Below are positions 32,770 to 41,694 of a stretch of 64,000 nt of DNA, in pieces. The DNA is taken from positions 1 through 64,000 of the forward strand of contig NZ_LSHB01000028.1 in assembly GCF_001643375.1 (NCBI RefSeq). The letters are read 5' to 3'. A model generated the notes under the pieces. The model made no database searches, was not told where the DNA came from, and worked only from the letters and a program-made list of their open reading frames with translations. Positions within the stretch are counted from its first letter, which is position 1, and each line of letters starts with the position of its first letter. This DNA comes from Chryseobacterium sp. FP211-J200 (GTDB taxonomy: Bacteria; Bacteroidota; Bacteroidia; Flavobacteriales; Weeksellaceae). The position numbers and the translations under genes were made by a program.

Positions 32770-33912
32770 ATGATTACTGAAAAACTGAATAAACCATTCG
32801 TGTTGATACTTATTTTTTTAAGTTTTAAAACAATTCACGCCCAAAATAAAATCCTGTTTGTGACTTCCAACCAAGATTTCTATGGAAATACAAAAATTCC
32901 TGCATCCAATCACTTTGAGGAAATTGTGGTTCCTTATGATGTCTTTACAAAAGCTGGTTATCAGGTTGATTTCATCAGTTCGAAAGGTGGTGCCATCCCA
33001 ATTGGATACATTAATTCATCCGATATTTTACAAAAGAAATATCTCTATGATGCGTGGTTTATGGACAAGTTGGAGCATACAAAGAAACCAACTGAAATAG
33101 TAGCAGATAATTACGTAGCCATTTTTTACAGTGGAGGCGGAGCGGCTATGTTTGGCGTTGCGGAAGACAAGAATATCCAGAAAATTGCCAGAACTATTTA
33201 CAACAAAAATGGAGTAGTTTCTGCAATTTGTCACGGAACAGCCGGAATTGCTTATCTGAAAGATGAAAATGGAAAATCACTTTATGCCAGAAAAAAAATC
33301 ACAGGTTATCCCGACAAATTTGAAAGTACAGAAATGGAATATTACAAAACATTTCCGTTTTCAATACATAAAGCCATTAAGAAAAATGACGGAAATTTTG
33401 TTTATTCGGATAAAGGCGGAGACGGTTTTTATATTGTAGATGGGAGATTTGTAACCGGACAAGACCCAAGTTCAGGTTCTAAAGTAGCCAATGAGGTTGT
33501 GAAAGTTTTAAAGGCTAATTTTAAAAGTAATTCATTTGTAAAAAGTGATTCAGAACAAGTCACAGAAACACTTCTTGATTACATTGATGGTACAGCCAAC
33601 GGGCAACCAGAAAGACTTCGCAAAGCATTTCATCCCGATTTTAATTTGTACACAGTTGTAAAAGATTCATTGTGGATACGCTCGGGTGAAGAATATGTTT
33701 CGAATGTGAAAGTTGGACAAAAAGTCAATAGAATCGGAAAAATCATTTCAATCGATATCGAAAAAGATGCAGCCATCGCAAAAGCTGAAATTGTAATTCC
33801 TGATGTGCGAAGTTTTACAGATTATTTTTTATTATTAAAATATGAAGGTTCTTGGAAAATTGTGCATAAAAGTTATTCTTGGAGAGACTTACCGAAAATC
33901 GAAATCGAATGA
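32770..33912 (+). CDS. Secreted DJ-1/PfpI-family protein fused to an NTF2-like domain
   Basis: The 380-residue protein has a signal peptide (about 1-24), a DJ-1/PfpI domain to about 255, and an NTF2-like domain to the end. The nucleophile elbow is AICHGTAGIAYL (Cys-His), preceded by FYSGGGAAMFG. Related proteins act as glyoxalase III, chaperone or protease-like enzymes; the Cys-His pair fits Hsp31/glyoxalase III-type members. The C-terminal domain (LLDYIDGTANGQPERLRKAFHPDF ... FTDYFLLLKYEGSWKIVHKSY) is homologous to the preceding gene. A periplasmic DJ-1 fusion is unusual. Confidence 0.82.
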   Translation: MITEKLNKPFVLILIFLSFKTIHAQNKILFVTSNQDFYGNTKIPASNHFEEIVVPYDVFTKAGYQVDFISSKGGAIPIGYINSSDILQKKYLYDAWFMDKLEHTKKPTEIVADNYVAIFYSGGGAAMFGVAEDKNIQKIARTIYNKNGVVSAICHGTAGIAYLKDENGKSLYARKKITGYPDKFESTEMEYYKTFPFSIHKAIKKNDGNFVYSDKGGDGFYIVDGRFVTGQDPSSGSKVANEVVKVLKANFKSNSFVKSDSEQVTETLLDYIDGTANGQPERLRKAFHPDFNLYTVVKDSLWIRSGEEYVSNVKVGQKVNRIGKIISIDIEKDAAIAKAEIVIPDVRSFTDYFLLLKYEGSWKIVHKSYSWRDLPKIEIE

Positions 33913-34046
33913 ATATTATAGACTAGTGATAAGTTCTCTTATCACTATTTTTTTTGTTTTAAATTGAATTTATGTCTGATTTTCAATCATTTAAATTAAA
34001 TATCAATCAAATGACCAACATCAGTTTTTTCTAAACCTATTTTATA

Positions 34047-34054
34047 TATCTTTG
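34047..34054 (+). promoter_or_regulatory. -7 box of the B12 uptake operon
   Basis: TATCTTTG matches TAnnTTTG and lies just before the start of the cobalamin riboswitch, giving a transcript start near 34060. No clear TTG partner. Confidence 0.5.
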
Positions 34055-34057
34055 CGC

Positions 34058-34216
34058 CAATCTGGTGAGCCGTAAAAAGCGCTTAATAGGGAATCCGGTG
34101 AAAATCCGGAGCAGACCCGCTGCTGTAAGCTTCACACAAAGGTTTTTGGAAATTATATCCACTGTCGCAAGATGGGAAGGATTTCAAAAATGAAGTAAGT
34201 CAGAAGACCTGCCAGA
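34058..34216 (+). ncRNA. Cobalamin (B12) riboswitch
   Basis: The leader has the conserved cobalamin-aptamer segments in order: TGGTGAGCC, TTAATAGGGAATCCGGTG, GAAAATCCGGAGCAGACCC, GCTGCTGTAAGC, then CCACTGTCGCAAGATGGGAAGG, and the end box AAGTCAGAAGACCTGCC (34198-34214). These bind adenosyl- or methylcobalamin and switch off downstream genes when B12 is plentiful. About 125 bases of expression platform follow. There GACGC (34233) and GGCGTC (34313) could pair, a possible sequestering helix before the receptor ATG. Confidence 0.95.
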
Positions 34217-34340
34217 ATGTTTTAATATTTGACGCTTTCGTGGAATAAAGCTTAGTCAACAATGATTTTGTGCAGCACAAACTGCGCCTTATCCTTGCTT
34301 TCTTACCTCCATTGGCGTCATCATTATTCGATATGAGCTA

Positions 34341-36359
34341 ATGGTGACACGATTTACTTCCCGGTTTTACAAAACCGCTGTTGCAATATTTGTGACAGCT
34401 TCATCTTTCTGTTTTTCCCAGTCCAAAAATGATACAGTCAAGGAAACGGAGATTGTCAAAGTCGACGTTTACAGAAAGAATTTCAAAGAGATTTTACCGG
34501 CGCAAACGCTTTCCAGTGAACAGTTGGAAAGATTGAACAGCCATTCTGTTGCAGATGCGCTGAGGTACTTTTCAGGTGTTCAAATCAAAGATTATGGCGG
34601 AATCGGCGGACTCAAAACCATCAATATTCGTAGTATGGGAAGTCAGCACATCGGTGTTTTCTATGACGGAATCCAACTCGGAAATGCGCAAAATGGCGTC
34701 GTAGATTTGGGCAGATTTTCTTTGGATGACATCGAGGAAGTTTCACTTTACAACGGACAAAAATCTGAGATTTTCCAGCCTGCCAAAGACTTTGGTTCGT
34801 CCGGTTCTATTTATCTTCAGCCAAAAACACCAGCATTTAAACTTAATAAAAAAACAAATCTAGTTCTGAGACTTAAGAATAGTTCCATCGATTTGTTCAA
34901 TCCATCTTTCCGATTGGAACAGAAGATTTCGGATAAGATTTCAGCAAGTTTTAGTTCTGAGTTCTTGCAGAGCGATGGCATTTACAGATTCCGATATTAC
35001 AAAAAATATCCGGACGGCGCGCTTGCGTATGACACAATTGCGAAGAGATTTGATTCTGACATCAAAGCCAAACGTTTCGAAACCAGTTTTCACGGGATTC
35101 TCAATAACGGAAGTTGGAACGTTCGTGGTTACGGTTATATTTCCGACCGCGGCATTCCCGCAGCGATTGTCAATAATAGATTTGATGGGAGAGGACAAAG
35201 GTTGGTGGACGATAATTATTTCGTTCAGGCCAATTTCAAAAAGAGGTTGTTTCCCAAATTAGAAACGCAGTTGAAAGCCAAATTTGCTTATGATTTTACG
35301 CATTACATCGACACGGTTTCATCCATTAAGATCCAGAATCAGTACATTCAGAGGGAGATCTATTTGTCTTCATCTAATATTTATAATGTAACCCAGAATT
35401 GGGATGTCAGCGCCAGTTTTGACTTTCAGTACAACAATCTGGATGCGGATCTGGTCAACTTTTCTTATCCGACGCGCTACACTTCTTTGCTTGCATTTGC
35501 CACAACTTACCAATGGAAAAAACTGAAATTCCTGGGAAGTGTTCTTGGAACTTTCGTGCATGAAGATGTGGAAAAAAATGCCAAATCTCCAGATAAAACC
35601 GAATGGACACCAGCGGCTTTTCTCAGTTATCAACCTTTTGACTCCAATGATTTTACGTTGAGAGCTTTTTACAAACGGATTTTCAGAATGCCAACTTTCA
35701 ACGATCTGTATTACACGATGATCGGGAATGCTTTCCTGGAACCGGAATTTACCAATCAGTACAATCTTGGATTCACGTACCAGAAGTCTTTTCAGAGTCA
35801 GTTTTTTCAAAGTTTCTATGCGAAGGTCGATGGCTATTTTAACAAAGTTGAAAACAAGATTATCGCCGCACCAACCGGAAATATGTTCCGCTGGATGATG
35901 CTGAATCTCGGCGAAGTGGAAATCATCGGGACAGATGTCAATGTTCAGGCTGATTTGCTCGTTGGCAATGTCAAACTGAAACCTTTGCTGAGTTACACTT
36001 TCCAAAGAGCGAGAGATTTCTCCGACAGGAACGAAACTTATTTTGGCGACCAAATCCCGTACACGCCTTGGCATTCCGGAACTTTTTCCCTGATGTCGGA
36101 TTACAAGGATTGGAGTTTTAATTACAGTTTTATGTACGTTGGTGAACGTTATGATGGCCAGCAGAACAACATCCAGTACAATTACATCCAGCCTTGGTAC
36201 ACACACGATCTATCAATTCAGAAAAAGATGCATTGGGAAAATCACCAGTTCAAAGCCAGTTTCGAGGTCAATAATATCTTCAATCAATATTATGACGTGG
36301 TACTGAATTACCCAATGCCAGGCCGGAATTTTAAACTTATCTTAAGCTTTACATTATGA
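34341..36359 (+). CDS. btuB: TonB-dependent cobalamin receptor (BtuB-like)
   Basis: The 672-residue outer membrane receptor has a signal peptide (to about SFCFSQ), a plug domain (LSSEQLERLNSHSVADALRYFSGVQIKDYGG, NIRSMGSQHIGVFYDGIQLGNAQNG, VSLYNGQ), and a beta-barrel ending in an aromatic-rich strand FKLILSFTL. The B12 riboswitch directly upstream gives the substrate. The stop overlaps the ATG of the next gene by 4 bases, so translation is coupled to the BtuG-like lipoprotein. Confidence 0.9.
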   Translation: MVTRFTSRFYKTAVAIFVTASSFCFSQSKNDTVKETEIVKVDVYRKNFKEILPAQTLSSEQLERLNSHSVADALRYFSGVQIKDYGGIGGLKTINIRSMGSQHIGVFYDGIQLGNAQNGVVDLGRFSLDDIEEVSLYNGQKSEIFQPAKDFGSSGSIYLQPKTPAFKLNKKTNLVLRLKNSSIDLFNPSFRLEQKISDKISASFSSEFLQSDGIYRFRYYKKYPDGALAYDTIAKRFDSDIKAKRFETSFHGILNNGSWNVRGYGYISDRGIPAAIVNNRFDGRGQRLVDDNYFVQANFKKRLFPKLETQLKAKFAYDFTHYIDTVSSIKIQNQYIQREIYLSSSNIYNVTQNWDVSASFDFQYNNLDADLVNFSYPTRYTSLLAFATTYQWKKLKFLGSVLGTFVHEDVEKNAKSPDKTEWTPAAFLSYQPFDSNDFTLRAFYKRIFRMPTFNDLYYTMIGNAFLEPEFTNQYNLGFTYQKSFQSQFFQSFYAKVDGYFNKVENKIIAAPTGNMFRWMMLNLGEVEIIGTDVNVQADLLVGNVKLKPLLSYTFQRARDFSDRNETYFGDQIPYTPWHSGTFSLMSDYKDWSFNYSFMYVGERYDGQQNNIQYNYIQPWYTHDLSIQKKMHWENHQFKASFEVNNIFNQYYDVVLNYPMPGRNFKLILSFTL

Positions 36360-37486
36360 AAAAAAATTACTTTTTTCTGCTGCTTCTACTTTGCCTGATG
36401 TCCTGCCGAACAGATGAAATAATCGTTCGCCCGGAAGTTGAAGAAGGTCTCGCCACACCAGAAAATACAGCTATCAAAGGATTTTATCTTCTGAACGAAG
36501 GCAATATGGGAAGCAACAAAGCCACCTTGGATTTCTTCGATTACACGACGGGAACTTACCACAGGAATATCTATGCGGACATCAATCCGGATGTGGTGAA
36601 GGAACTTGGAGACGTTGGCAATGATATCAAGATCTATGGCAGCAAAATGTACGCGGTCATCAATGTATCCAACAAAATCGAAGTTCTGGACGCCAAAACG
36701 GCCAGACGAATCAAAACCATCAACCTTGAAAATTGCAGATATGTGACCTTCAAAGATGGGAAAGTTTACGCTTCCAGTTACGCCGGACCTGTGGTTCTGA
36801 ATCCAAATGCACCACTTGGGAAAGTCGCTGAGATTGACACGGTTTCGCTTTCCATAAAGAGGGAAGTTGTGGTCGGTTATCAGCCGGAAGAGATGCAAAT
36901 CATTGGAAATAATCTCTACGTTGCCAATTCCGGAGGTTATCGTTTTCCGAACTATGACAGAACAGTTTCAGTCGTTGATTTGAACACATTTACAGAGACC
37001 AAAAAAATCGATGTGGCCATCAATCTTCATCACACTACAAAGGACGATGACGGCGATTTGTATGTGAGTTCCAGAGGCGATTATTACAACGTTCCGTCGA
37101 GTTTATTTTTGGTCGATTCCAAAACTGGAACTGTAAAAAAAGATTTCAAAATTGCGGTCAGCGAGATGACGATTGTGAACGGTAAACTTTATTATTACGG
37201 CAACGAATTCAATTACAACACGCACGCCTACACCAAATCTTTCGGCATCATCGATGTGAAAACGGAGCAGATCATCTCCAACAAGATCATCGACCAGGAA
37301 TATGTGGATGCCATCAAAACGCCTTACGGAATCGCCGTGAACCCGATCACAGAAGACATTTATATGACCGATGCACGCAATTATGTTTCCACGGGATTTG
37401 TCTATTGTTTCGATAAAAACGGAAAATTCAAATGGAAAACCGAAGGTGGCAACATCCCGGCGCACTTTGTTTTTCTTTATAAGTAA
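36356..37486 (+). CDS. Surface lipoprotein with YncE-like beta-propeller, BtuG-type B12-binding protein
   Basis: The 376-residue protein has a lipoprotein signal ending LMSC (Cys about residue 17), then repeated propeller blades (GSKMYAVINVSNKIEVLDAKTARRIKTI, GNNLYVANSGGYRFPNYDRTVSVVDLNTFTETKKI). In Bacteroides, BtuG is a surface-exposed propeller lipoprotein that binds B12 tightly and caps BtuB. Order btuB-btuG under a cobalamin riboswitch, plus the 4-base overlap with btuB, argues for the same role here. B12 contacts cannot be confirmed by eye. Confidence 0.82.
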   Translation: MKKNYFFLLLLLCLMSCRTDEIIVRPEVEEGLATPENTAIKGFYLLNEGNMGSNKATLDFFDYTTGTYHRNIYADINPDVVKELGDVGNDIKIYGSKMYAVINVSNKIEVLDAKTARRIKTINLENCRYVTFKDGKVYASSYAGPVVLNPNAPLGKVAEIDTVSLSIKREVVVGYQPEEMQIIGNNLYVANSGGYRFPNYDRTVSVVDLNTFTETKKIDVAINLHHTTKDDDGDLYVSSRGDYYNVPSSLFLVDSKTGTVKKDFKIAVSEMTIVNGKLYYYGNEFNYNTHAYTKSFGIIDVKTEQIISNKIIDQEYVDAIKTPYGIAVNPITEDIYMTDARNYVSTGFVYCFDKNGKFKWKTEGGNIPAHFVFLYK

Positions 37487-37509
37487 TGATTATGAATCTT
37501 ATAAAATTA

Positions 37510-37550
37510 TTTACTGAGCGAGTCGAATTGTTTACTAAGCGAAGTCGAAG
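37510..37550. repeat. Short tandem direct repeat
   Basis: TTTACTGAGCGAGTCGAAT and TTTACTAAGCGAAGTCGAAG lie side by side. They resemble the small ...GAGCGAAGTCGAAG... elements scattered in many bacterial genomes. They directly precede hairpin repeat copy C. Confidence 0.7.
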
Positions 37551-37553
37551 TAT

Positions 37554-37658
37554 GGGCAGCTATTTCCGCCTTCCACTCCCAATCTTTTTTGCAGACGTTT
37601 TCAGTTTAGTTGAACCCGATGACCACGCAAAAAAGGATTTCCGTTCAAGTCGGGCTGC
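37554..37658 (+). repeat. Dispersed hairpin repeat, copy C (AATC subtype)
   Basis: Left end GGGCAGCTATTTCCGCCTTC, right end TTCAAGTCGGGCTGC. Inner arms AATCTTTTTTGC and GCAAAAAAGGATT pair with one bulged C. It lies within the B12 locus between the btuG-like and next lipoprotein gene. Confidence 0.9.
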
Positions 37659-37727
37659 AGATTTCAACATAAAACCAATAGTCAACATAAAAACACAAAC
37701 ACTCTGAATAAAATTAAATCAATAAAA

Positions 37728-38906
37728 ATGAAACATAAATTCATAAAATTCACTTTACTTTCAGTCATTGCAACTGCAATCATTGCCTGCAAAAACGATG
37801 ATGATGACAGTACATTTAATCTGGCCGAATCTTACTCAATTGACCGTTTCAAAGTTTTGAATATTCCAACTAATATTTCAGGAACTTTCACTTGGAAAAT
37901 TAATGATTCTTTGATTTCTGAGAATTCAACTTTAGATTTTATCAGTCCTTTCGCCAAGACTTATCCTTTGACTTTGAAGGTTGAAGCGAACGGAACAACA
38001 ACGACTTACACTTCAAAAATTATTGTAAACAAAGAAACTTCAGCTTACAGCAAGTACATTTCAAACGTCTTTGATTTTCGTCCTGCCGTTGGGCAATTCA
38101 TTAATGAAATTCCGGAATATGTCACTGGAAATTCGGCCGAGAATATGATTCAGAAAGCGAAACAGTCTTTGGTTGGTTCCAACTCGTCGATGATTACGTT
38201 GGGCGGATTTGGCGGTTATGTCACTTTCGGATTTGACCACACGATTCCCAATATGAACGGCCGTGATTTCAAAATTCTTGGTAACGCTTTTTGGGGCGAT
38301 TTGTCGCAAGATGAACGTGCCGGCTCTTGTGAACCCGGAATTATAATGGTTGCCTATGACAAAAATAAAAACGGAAAACCCGATGAAGACGAGTGGTACG
38401 AGATTGCAGGCAGCGAATATTTCAAAAATACGACGGTCAAGAATTACAGCATCAATTACTTCAAACCCAACGAATCCAAACCTCCAGTTCCCGGAAATGA
38501 ATATTGGGAAAACGATGTAGAATATATCAAATGGACAGATAATCTGGGAAATACCGGTTTTAAAACTAAAAACGTTTTCCATATCCAAAGTTATTATCCT
38601 TTGTGGATTTCGGATGCTTCTTACCAATTCACAGGAACCAAATTGGCCAATAATTACTACGACCAAAGCGGAACCGGAACTTATTGGGTCGGAAAATCTT
38701 ACGCCTTTGGATACGCCGACAACGCTCCGAATACCGACGAAGCTTCCAATATCGATATCTCGTGGGCTGTGGACAAAAACGGCAATTACGTCAAACTTCC
38801 CGGAATCGATTTCGTAAAAGTTTATACGGGGATCAATCAGGAAGCAGGCTGGTTGGGCGAAGTTTCTACAGAAGTGGCCGGCGCTTACGACTTACATTTA
38901 AAATAA
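37728..38906 (+). CDS. Surface lipoprotein of the B12 locus (possible BtuH-like protein)
   Basis: The 392-residue protein has a lipoprotein signal ending IIAC, an acidic run (KNDDDD), a PKD-like domain (about 30-105), and a larger C-terminal domain with GGFGGYVTFGFDHTIPNMNGRDFKILGNAFWGD, AYDKNKNGKPDEDEWYEIAGSEY and late FVKVYTGINQEAGWLGEVS. The PKD-plus-surface-domain layout occurs in Bacteroidota B12 loci. BtuH of Bacteroides, a second B12-binding surface lipoprotein, is the closest idea, but I infer it from position more than from sequence. It follows btuG after repeat copy C. Confidence 0.6.
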   Translation: MKHKFIKFTLLSVIATAIIACKNDDDDSTFNLAESYSIDRFKVLNIPTNISGTFTWKINDSLISENSTLDFISPFAKTYPLTLKVEANGTTTTYTSKIIVNKETSAYSKYISNVFDFRPAVGQFINEIPEYVTGNSAENMIQKAKQSLVGSNSSMITLGGFGGYVTFGFDHTIPNMNGRDFKILGNAFWGDLSQDERAGSCEPGIIMVAYDKNKNGKPDEDEWYEIAGSEYFKNTTVKNYSINYFKPNESKPPVPGNEYWENDVEYIKWTDNLGNTGFKTKNVFHIQSYYPLWISDASYQFTGTKLANNYYDQSGTGTYWVGKSYAFGYADNAPNTDEASNIDISWAVDKNGNYVKLPGIDFVKVYTGINQEAGWLGEVSTEVAGAYDLHLK

Positions 38907-38941
38907 TCATCAACAATAAAAATTCTTTAAATCAATTAAAA

Positions 38942-41215
38942 ATGAAAAAGTTTTATCTTTTGACTTGGCTGTTGTTCTTTGCATTTTTTACCAATGCACA
39001 AGTCACAGTTCAAAGTGTTCCCAGAAATGACATCCAGGGAAACTCAATTAAAAAACAATCTAAAAAAGCCGATTTCAATTTCGATGACATCGTGTATTGG
39101 GTTGGGACAGGAACCAACGAAGCAGCTTTTGTAGTTCAATGGAATGATGCTAAAAATCCGGACGCTTTGGTTTGGGGATTCAGATGGAACGGCACTGCAA
39201 CCGGCGAAGATATGCTGAAAGCGATTGCAAAAACCGATAAAAGATTCTTTACATTGCTTTATCAGGGAACGCAATACGGAAGCGCTGTTGGTGGACTTGG
39301 TTTTGACCTGGACGGACAAGGTTCTGTTGGTCTTTACAACAATGGAAACGTCACTTATCCGCTTTATCCGGTGGATGGCATCATCAATACAACCGCTTAT
39401 GATTTTGATAATTATACAGCAATCGATGCGAATGACCATTGGGGTTCTGCTTGGTACACAGGTTATTGGTCTTATTGGGTGAAAGACCCGACGGATGCAG
39501 ATTTTGGATATTCTGGTTTGGGTGCAAGCAGCAGACAATTGGAGAATGGTTCTTGGGATGTTTGGAATTTCAATCCGAATATGGAAAGCTATGATATCTC
39601 TTCAACATTGACACCGGTTTCAGCTTATTCGGCGCAGGCAGATTTTACAAAAGGTTATTTTATAGTGAATGAGGAATGGTTCGGTCACACCAACGGTTCT
39701 GTGAATTTTGTTGGAGAAAATGACCAAATTTATTACAGAGTTTACAGCGAAAAGAACAACAATCAGGCTTTTGGCGCTACGACTCAGTTTGGAACTATCT
39801 ATGGCGATAAATTCTACTTTATTTCCAAACAAGCGGCTGACGGTGGCGATACGCAATACACGCCTGGCGGAAGATTGGTTGTTGCCAATGCTACGACGAT
39901 GGAAAAGATTGCCAGCTTCAATACCATCGGTGGAGGAGACGGTCGTTCTTTCGTGGGTGTAACAGACAAATTGGGTTACATCGGAGCATCCAACGGAATC
40001 TATACTTTCGATATCGAAAATCTACAGGTTGGTACTTTAATCACCGGAACTGGAGGCGGAAGCCAATATGCGGGACAAATCGGAAATATGGTCAGAACTT
40101 CGCAATATGTTTTCGCTGTGAAGCAATCTGCAGGAATTCTAATTATCGATCCGAAGACCAACACTTTAGTTAAAACCATTTCTGGTGCTTATCATTCTAT
40201 TGTTCAGGCAAAGGACGGAAGTATTTGGGCCATCCAAAATCAAAAATTGGTCAACATCGATCCAACAACGTTCGCAACCACTCAATTTGCGCTTTCCACA
40301 GCAAGCCAATATCTTGGGTCTTGGGGTGCTTGGAATGCAGGAAGCTTCACTTACAGCAATCAACAGAATGCATTGTACTGGATGAACTCTGTGAATGCCT
40401 TTACTTCAGGTGCGAAAGTGATCAAGTTTGATGTAACGACAAAAACTCTGGTTGATAATTTCATAACAATCCCAGGACAGACGGGAACTTACAAGCAGAT
40501 CCCGTACGGCGCAGCTTTGAGAGTTGACCCGGTTTCTGACAGATTGATATTGAACACGACAGAAAGCGGTTACGGCGCGCATTACCAAAAAAACTGGATC
40601 CATACTTATGATAACACTGGAGCTTTGCTGAATACAAAAACTCTAAATGATTATTATTGGTTCCCTGCTGTGACGGTTTTCCCAGACAATACGTTGCCAG
40701 TTGTGGCTTCTAGTTTCCCAACAGAAACGACTTTGAGTGGTGTGACGAAAATCGATTTGAAAACGGTTGTTAGCGATGCGGATAATTTGTCTTCAGCGAT
40801 TGTGAAATCTATCAAATCAAACAGCAATACAACTGCAATTTCGGCTGAGGTGAATTCTAATGACGAGTTGATTCTGACGCCTCAAAGCGCGGGAACGGCA
40901 GATCTGGTGATCAGTTTTAATTCCAATGGAAAAGTGGTGGAGAAAACGTTGACCGTGATCTCATCATCTTTGGCTGCTACCGCTGATGTTAAAAAATTGG
41001 AGTTGAGTATCTATCCAAATCCAACAACAGAAATATTGAATGTTAAAACGCTTGACAAAGTTCTAGATGTTTCAATATTTGATATCTCTGGAAAACAGAT
41101 CAGTGCTAAGATTGTAAACGGACAGATCAATGTCAATTCTCTTCTGAAAGGAAATTATATCCTGAGAATTGTAACAGACAGATCAGTTTATCAAGAGAAA
41201 TTCATTAAGAAATAA
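38942..41215 (+). CDS. Secreted beta-propeller (DUF5074-like) protein with T9SS sorting tail
   Basis: I start it at ATG 38942, which gives a clean signal peptide (MKKFYLLTWLLFFAFFTNAQ). The open frame to 38684 lies inside the previous gene and is ignored. The 757-residue protein has an N-terminal domain (about 40-200), then DUF5074-like propeller repeats (GTIYGDKFYFISKQ, GVTDKLGYIGASNGIYTFDIENL). It ends in a type A type IX secretion tail (LELSIYPNPTTEILNVK ... GNYILRIVTDRSVYQEKFIKK). It is therefore probably placed on the cell surface or released by T9SS. As the fourth gene after a B12 riboswitch it may capture cobalamin, resembling a BtuG propeller on a different anchor. Confidence 0.8.
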   Translation: MKKFYLLTWLLFFAFFTNAQVTVQSVPRNDIQGNSIKKQSKKADFNFDDIVYWVGTGTNEAAFVVQWNDAKNPDALVWGFRWNGTATGEDMLKAIAKTDKRFFTLLYQGTQYGSAVGGLGFDLDGQGSVGLYNNGNVTYPLYPVDGIINTTAYDFDNYTAIDANDHWGSAWYTGYWSYWVKDPTDADFGYSGLGASSRQLENGSWDVWNFNPNMESYDISSTLTPVSAYSAQADFTKGYFIVNEEWFGHTNGSVNFVGENDQIYYRVYSEKNNNQAFGATTQFGTIYGDKFYFISKQAADGGDTQYTPGGRLVVANATTMEKIASFNTIGGGDGRSFVGVTDKLGYIGASNGIYTFDIENLQVGTLITGTGGGSQYAGQIGNMVRTSQYVFAVKQSAGILIIDPKTNTLVKTISGAYHSIVQAKDGSIWAIQNQKLVNIDPTTFATTQFALSTASQYLGSWGAWNAGSFTYSNQQNALYWMNSVNAFTSGAKVIKFDVTTKTLVDNFITIPGQTGTYKQIPYGAALRVDPVSDRLILNTTESGYGAHYQKNWIHTYDNTGALLNTKTLNDYYWFPAVTVFPDNTLPVVASSFPTETTLSGVTKIDLKTVVSDADNLSSAIVKSIKSNSNTTAISAEVNSNDELILTPQSAGTADLVISFNSNGKVVEKTLTVISSSLAATADVKKLELSIYPNPTTEILNVKTLDKVLDVSIFDISGKQISAKIVNGQINVNSLLKGNYILRIVTDRSVYQEKFIKK

Positions 41216-41237
41216 CCTCTTTTAATTTTAAATCATG

Positions 41238-41266
41238 AAGCCTTCAAATTAAGTTTTGAAGGCTTT
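41238..41266 (+). terminator. Terminator-like hairpin, end of the B12 locus
   Basis: AAGCCTTCAAA (41238-41248) pairs with TTTTGAAGGCTT. The T run is short (three T). Nearly the same hairpin recurs at 41656-41694. Confidence 0.7.
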
Positions 41267-41319
41267 GTGATATTTATACAGAGATCTCTTAAATTTACTC
41301 TAAGTTAAAAAGAAAAACA

Positions 41320-41619
41320 ATGCTAGATTTTTATCTGTTAAAAGATGAACAGCGCAAGCCGAGTTATCCCGAAGAAGCAGGATTAGAGTTTGTTGGAGAA
41401 CTAGATGACCTTATATTCGGAAATTTACAAAGTAAAAAGATCATTGATGAACGATTTGAGTATTATTCAGACTTCAGATTAGATACGTCAGAGTTAAAAA
41501 AAATCCGAATGAAGATAATAGAAAAGCAATTGCAATATGATTCTGATGTAAAAGTATTGATTCAGTTATTAGACATTGCTGACAGCGAGCAAAGTGGACT
41601 GATAGCTTTCGGCGATTAA
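41320..41619 (+). CDS. Hypothetical protein
   Basis: The 99-residue acidic protein starts MLDFYLLKDEQRKPSYPEEAGLEFVGELDDLIFGNLQ and has no signal peptide, membrane segment or motif I know. The composition and the ELDD/FGNLQSKKIIDERFEYYSDF region recall small immunity-type or SMI1-like proteins, but I would not assign that. It is flanked by two near-identical hairpins (41238-41266 and 41656-41694), which makes it look like a self-contained unit. Confidence 0.6.
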   Translation: MLDFYLLKDEQRKPSYPEEAGLEFVGELDDLIFGNLQSKKIIDERFEYYSDFRLDTSELKKIRMKIIEKQLQYDSDVKVLIQLLDIADSEQSGLIAFGD

Positions 41620-41655
41620 GGATTTACAAAAAAATATTTCTTTAAATTTTAAAAT

Positions 41656-41694
41656 AAAAAAGCCTTCAAATTAATTTTTTGAAGGCTTTTTTTT
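41656..41694. terminator. Bidirectional terminator
   Basis: AAAAAAGCCTTCAAA (41656-41670) pairs with TTTGAAGGCTTTTTT, ending in eight T. It lies between the convergent hypothetical gene and lplA, and its T run reaches the lplA stop. Confidence 0.88.

Noticed and set aside
35370-36206. 278-codon antisense frame inside btuB
   Set aside because: It is the mirror of a real receptor gene; composition follows the sense codons and no start context is present.
38684-38941. Upstream extension of the T9SS propeller protein
   Set aside because: It overlaps the preceding lipoprotein gene in another frame, is very arginine-rich, and hides the clean signal peptide that begins at 38942.
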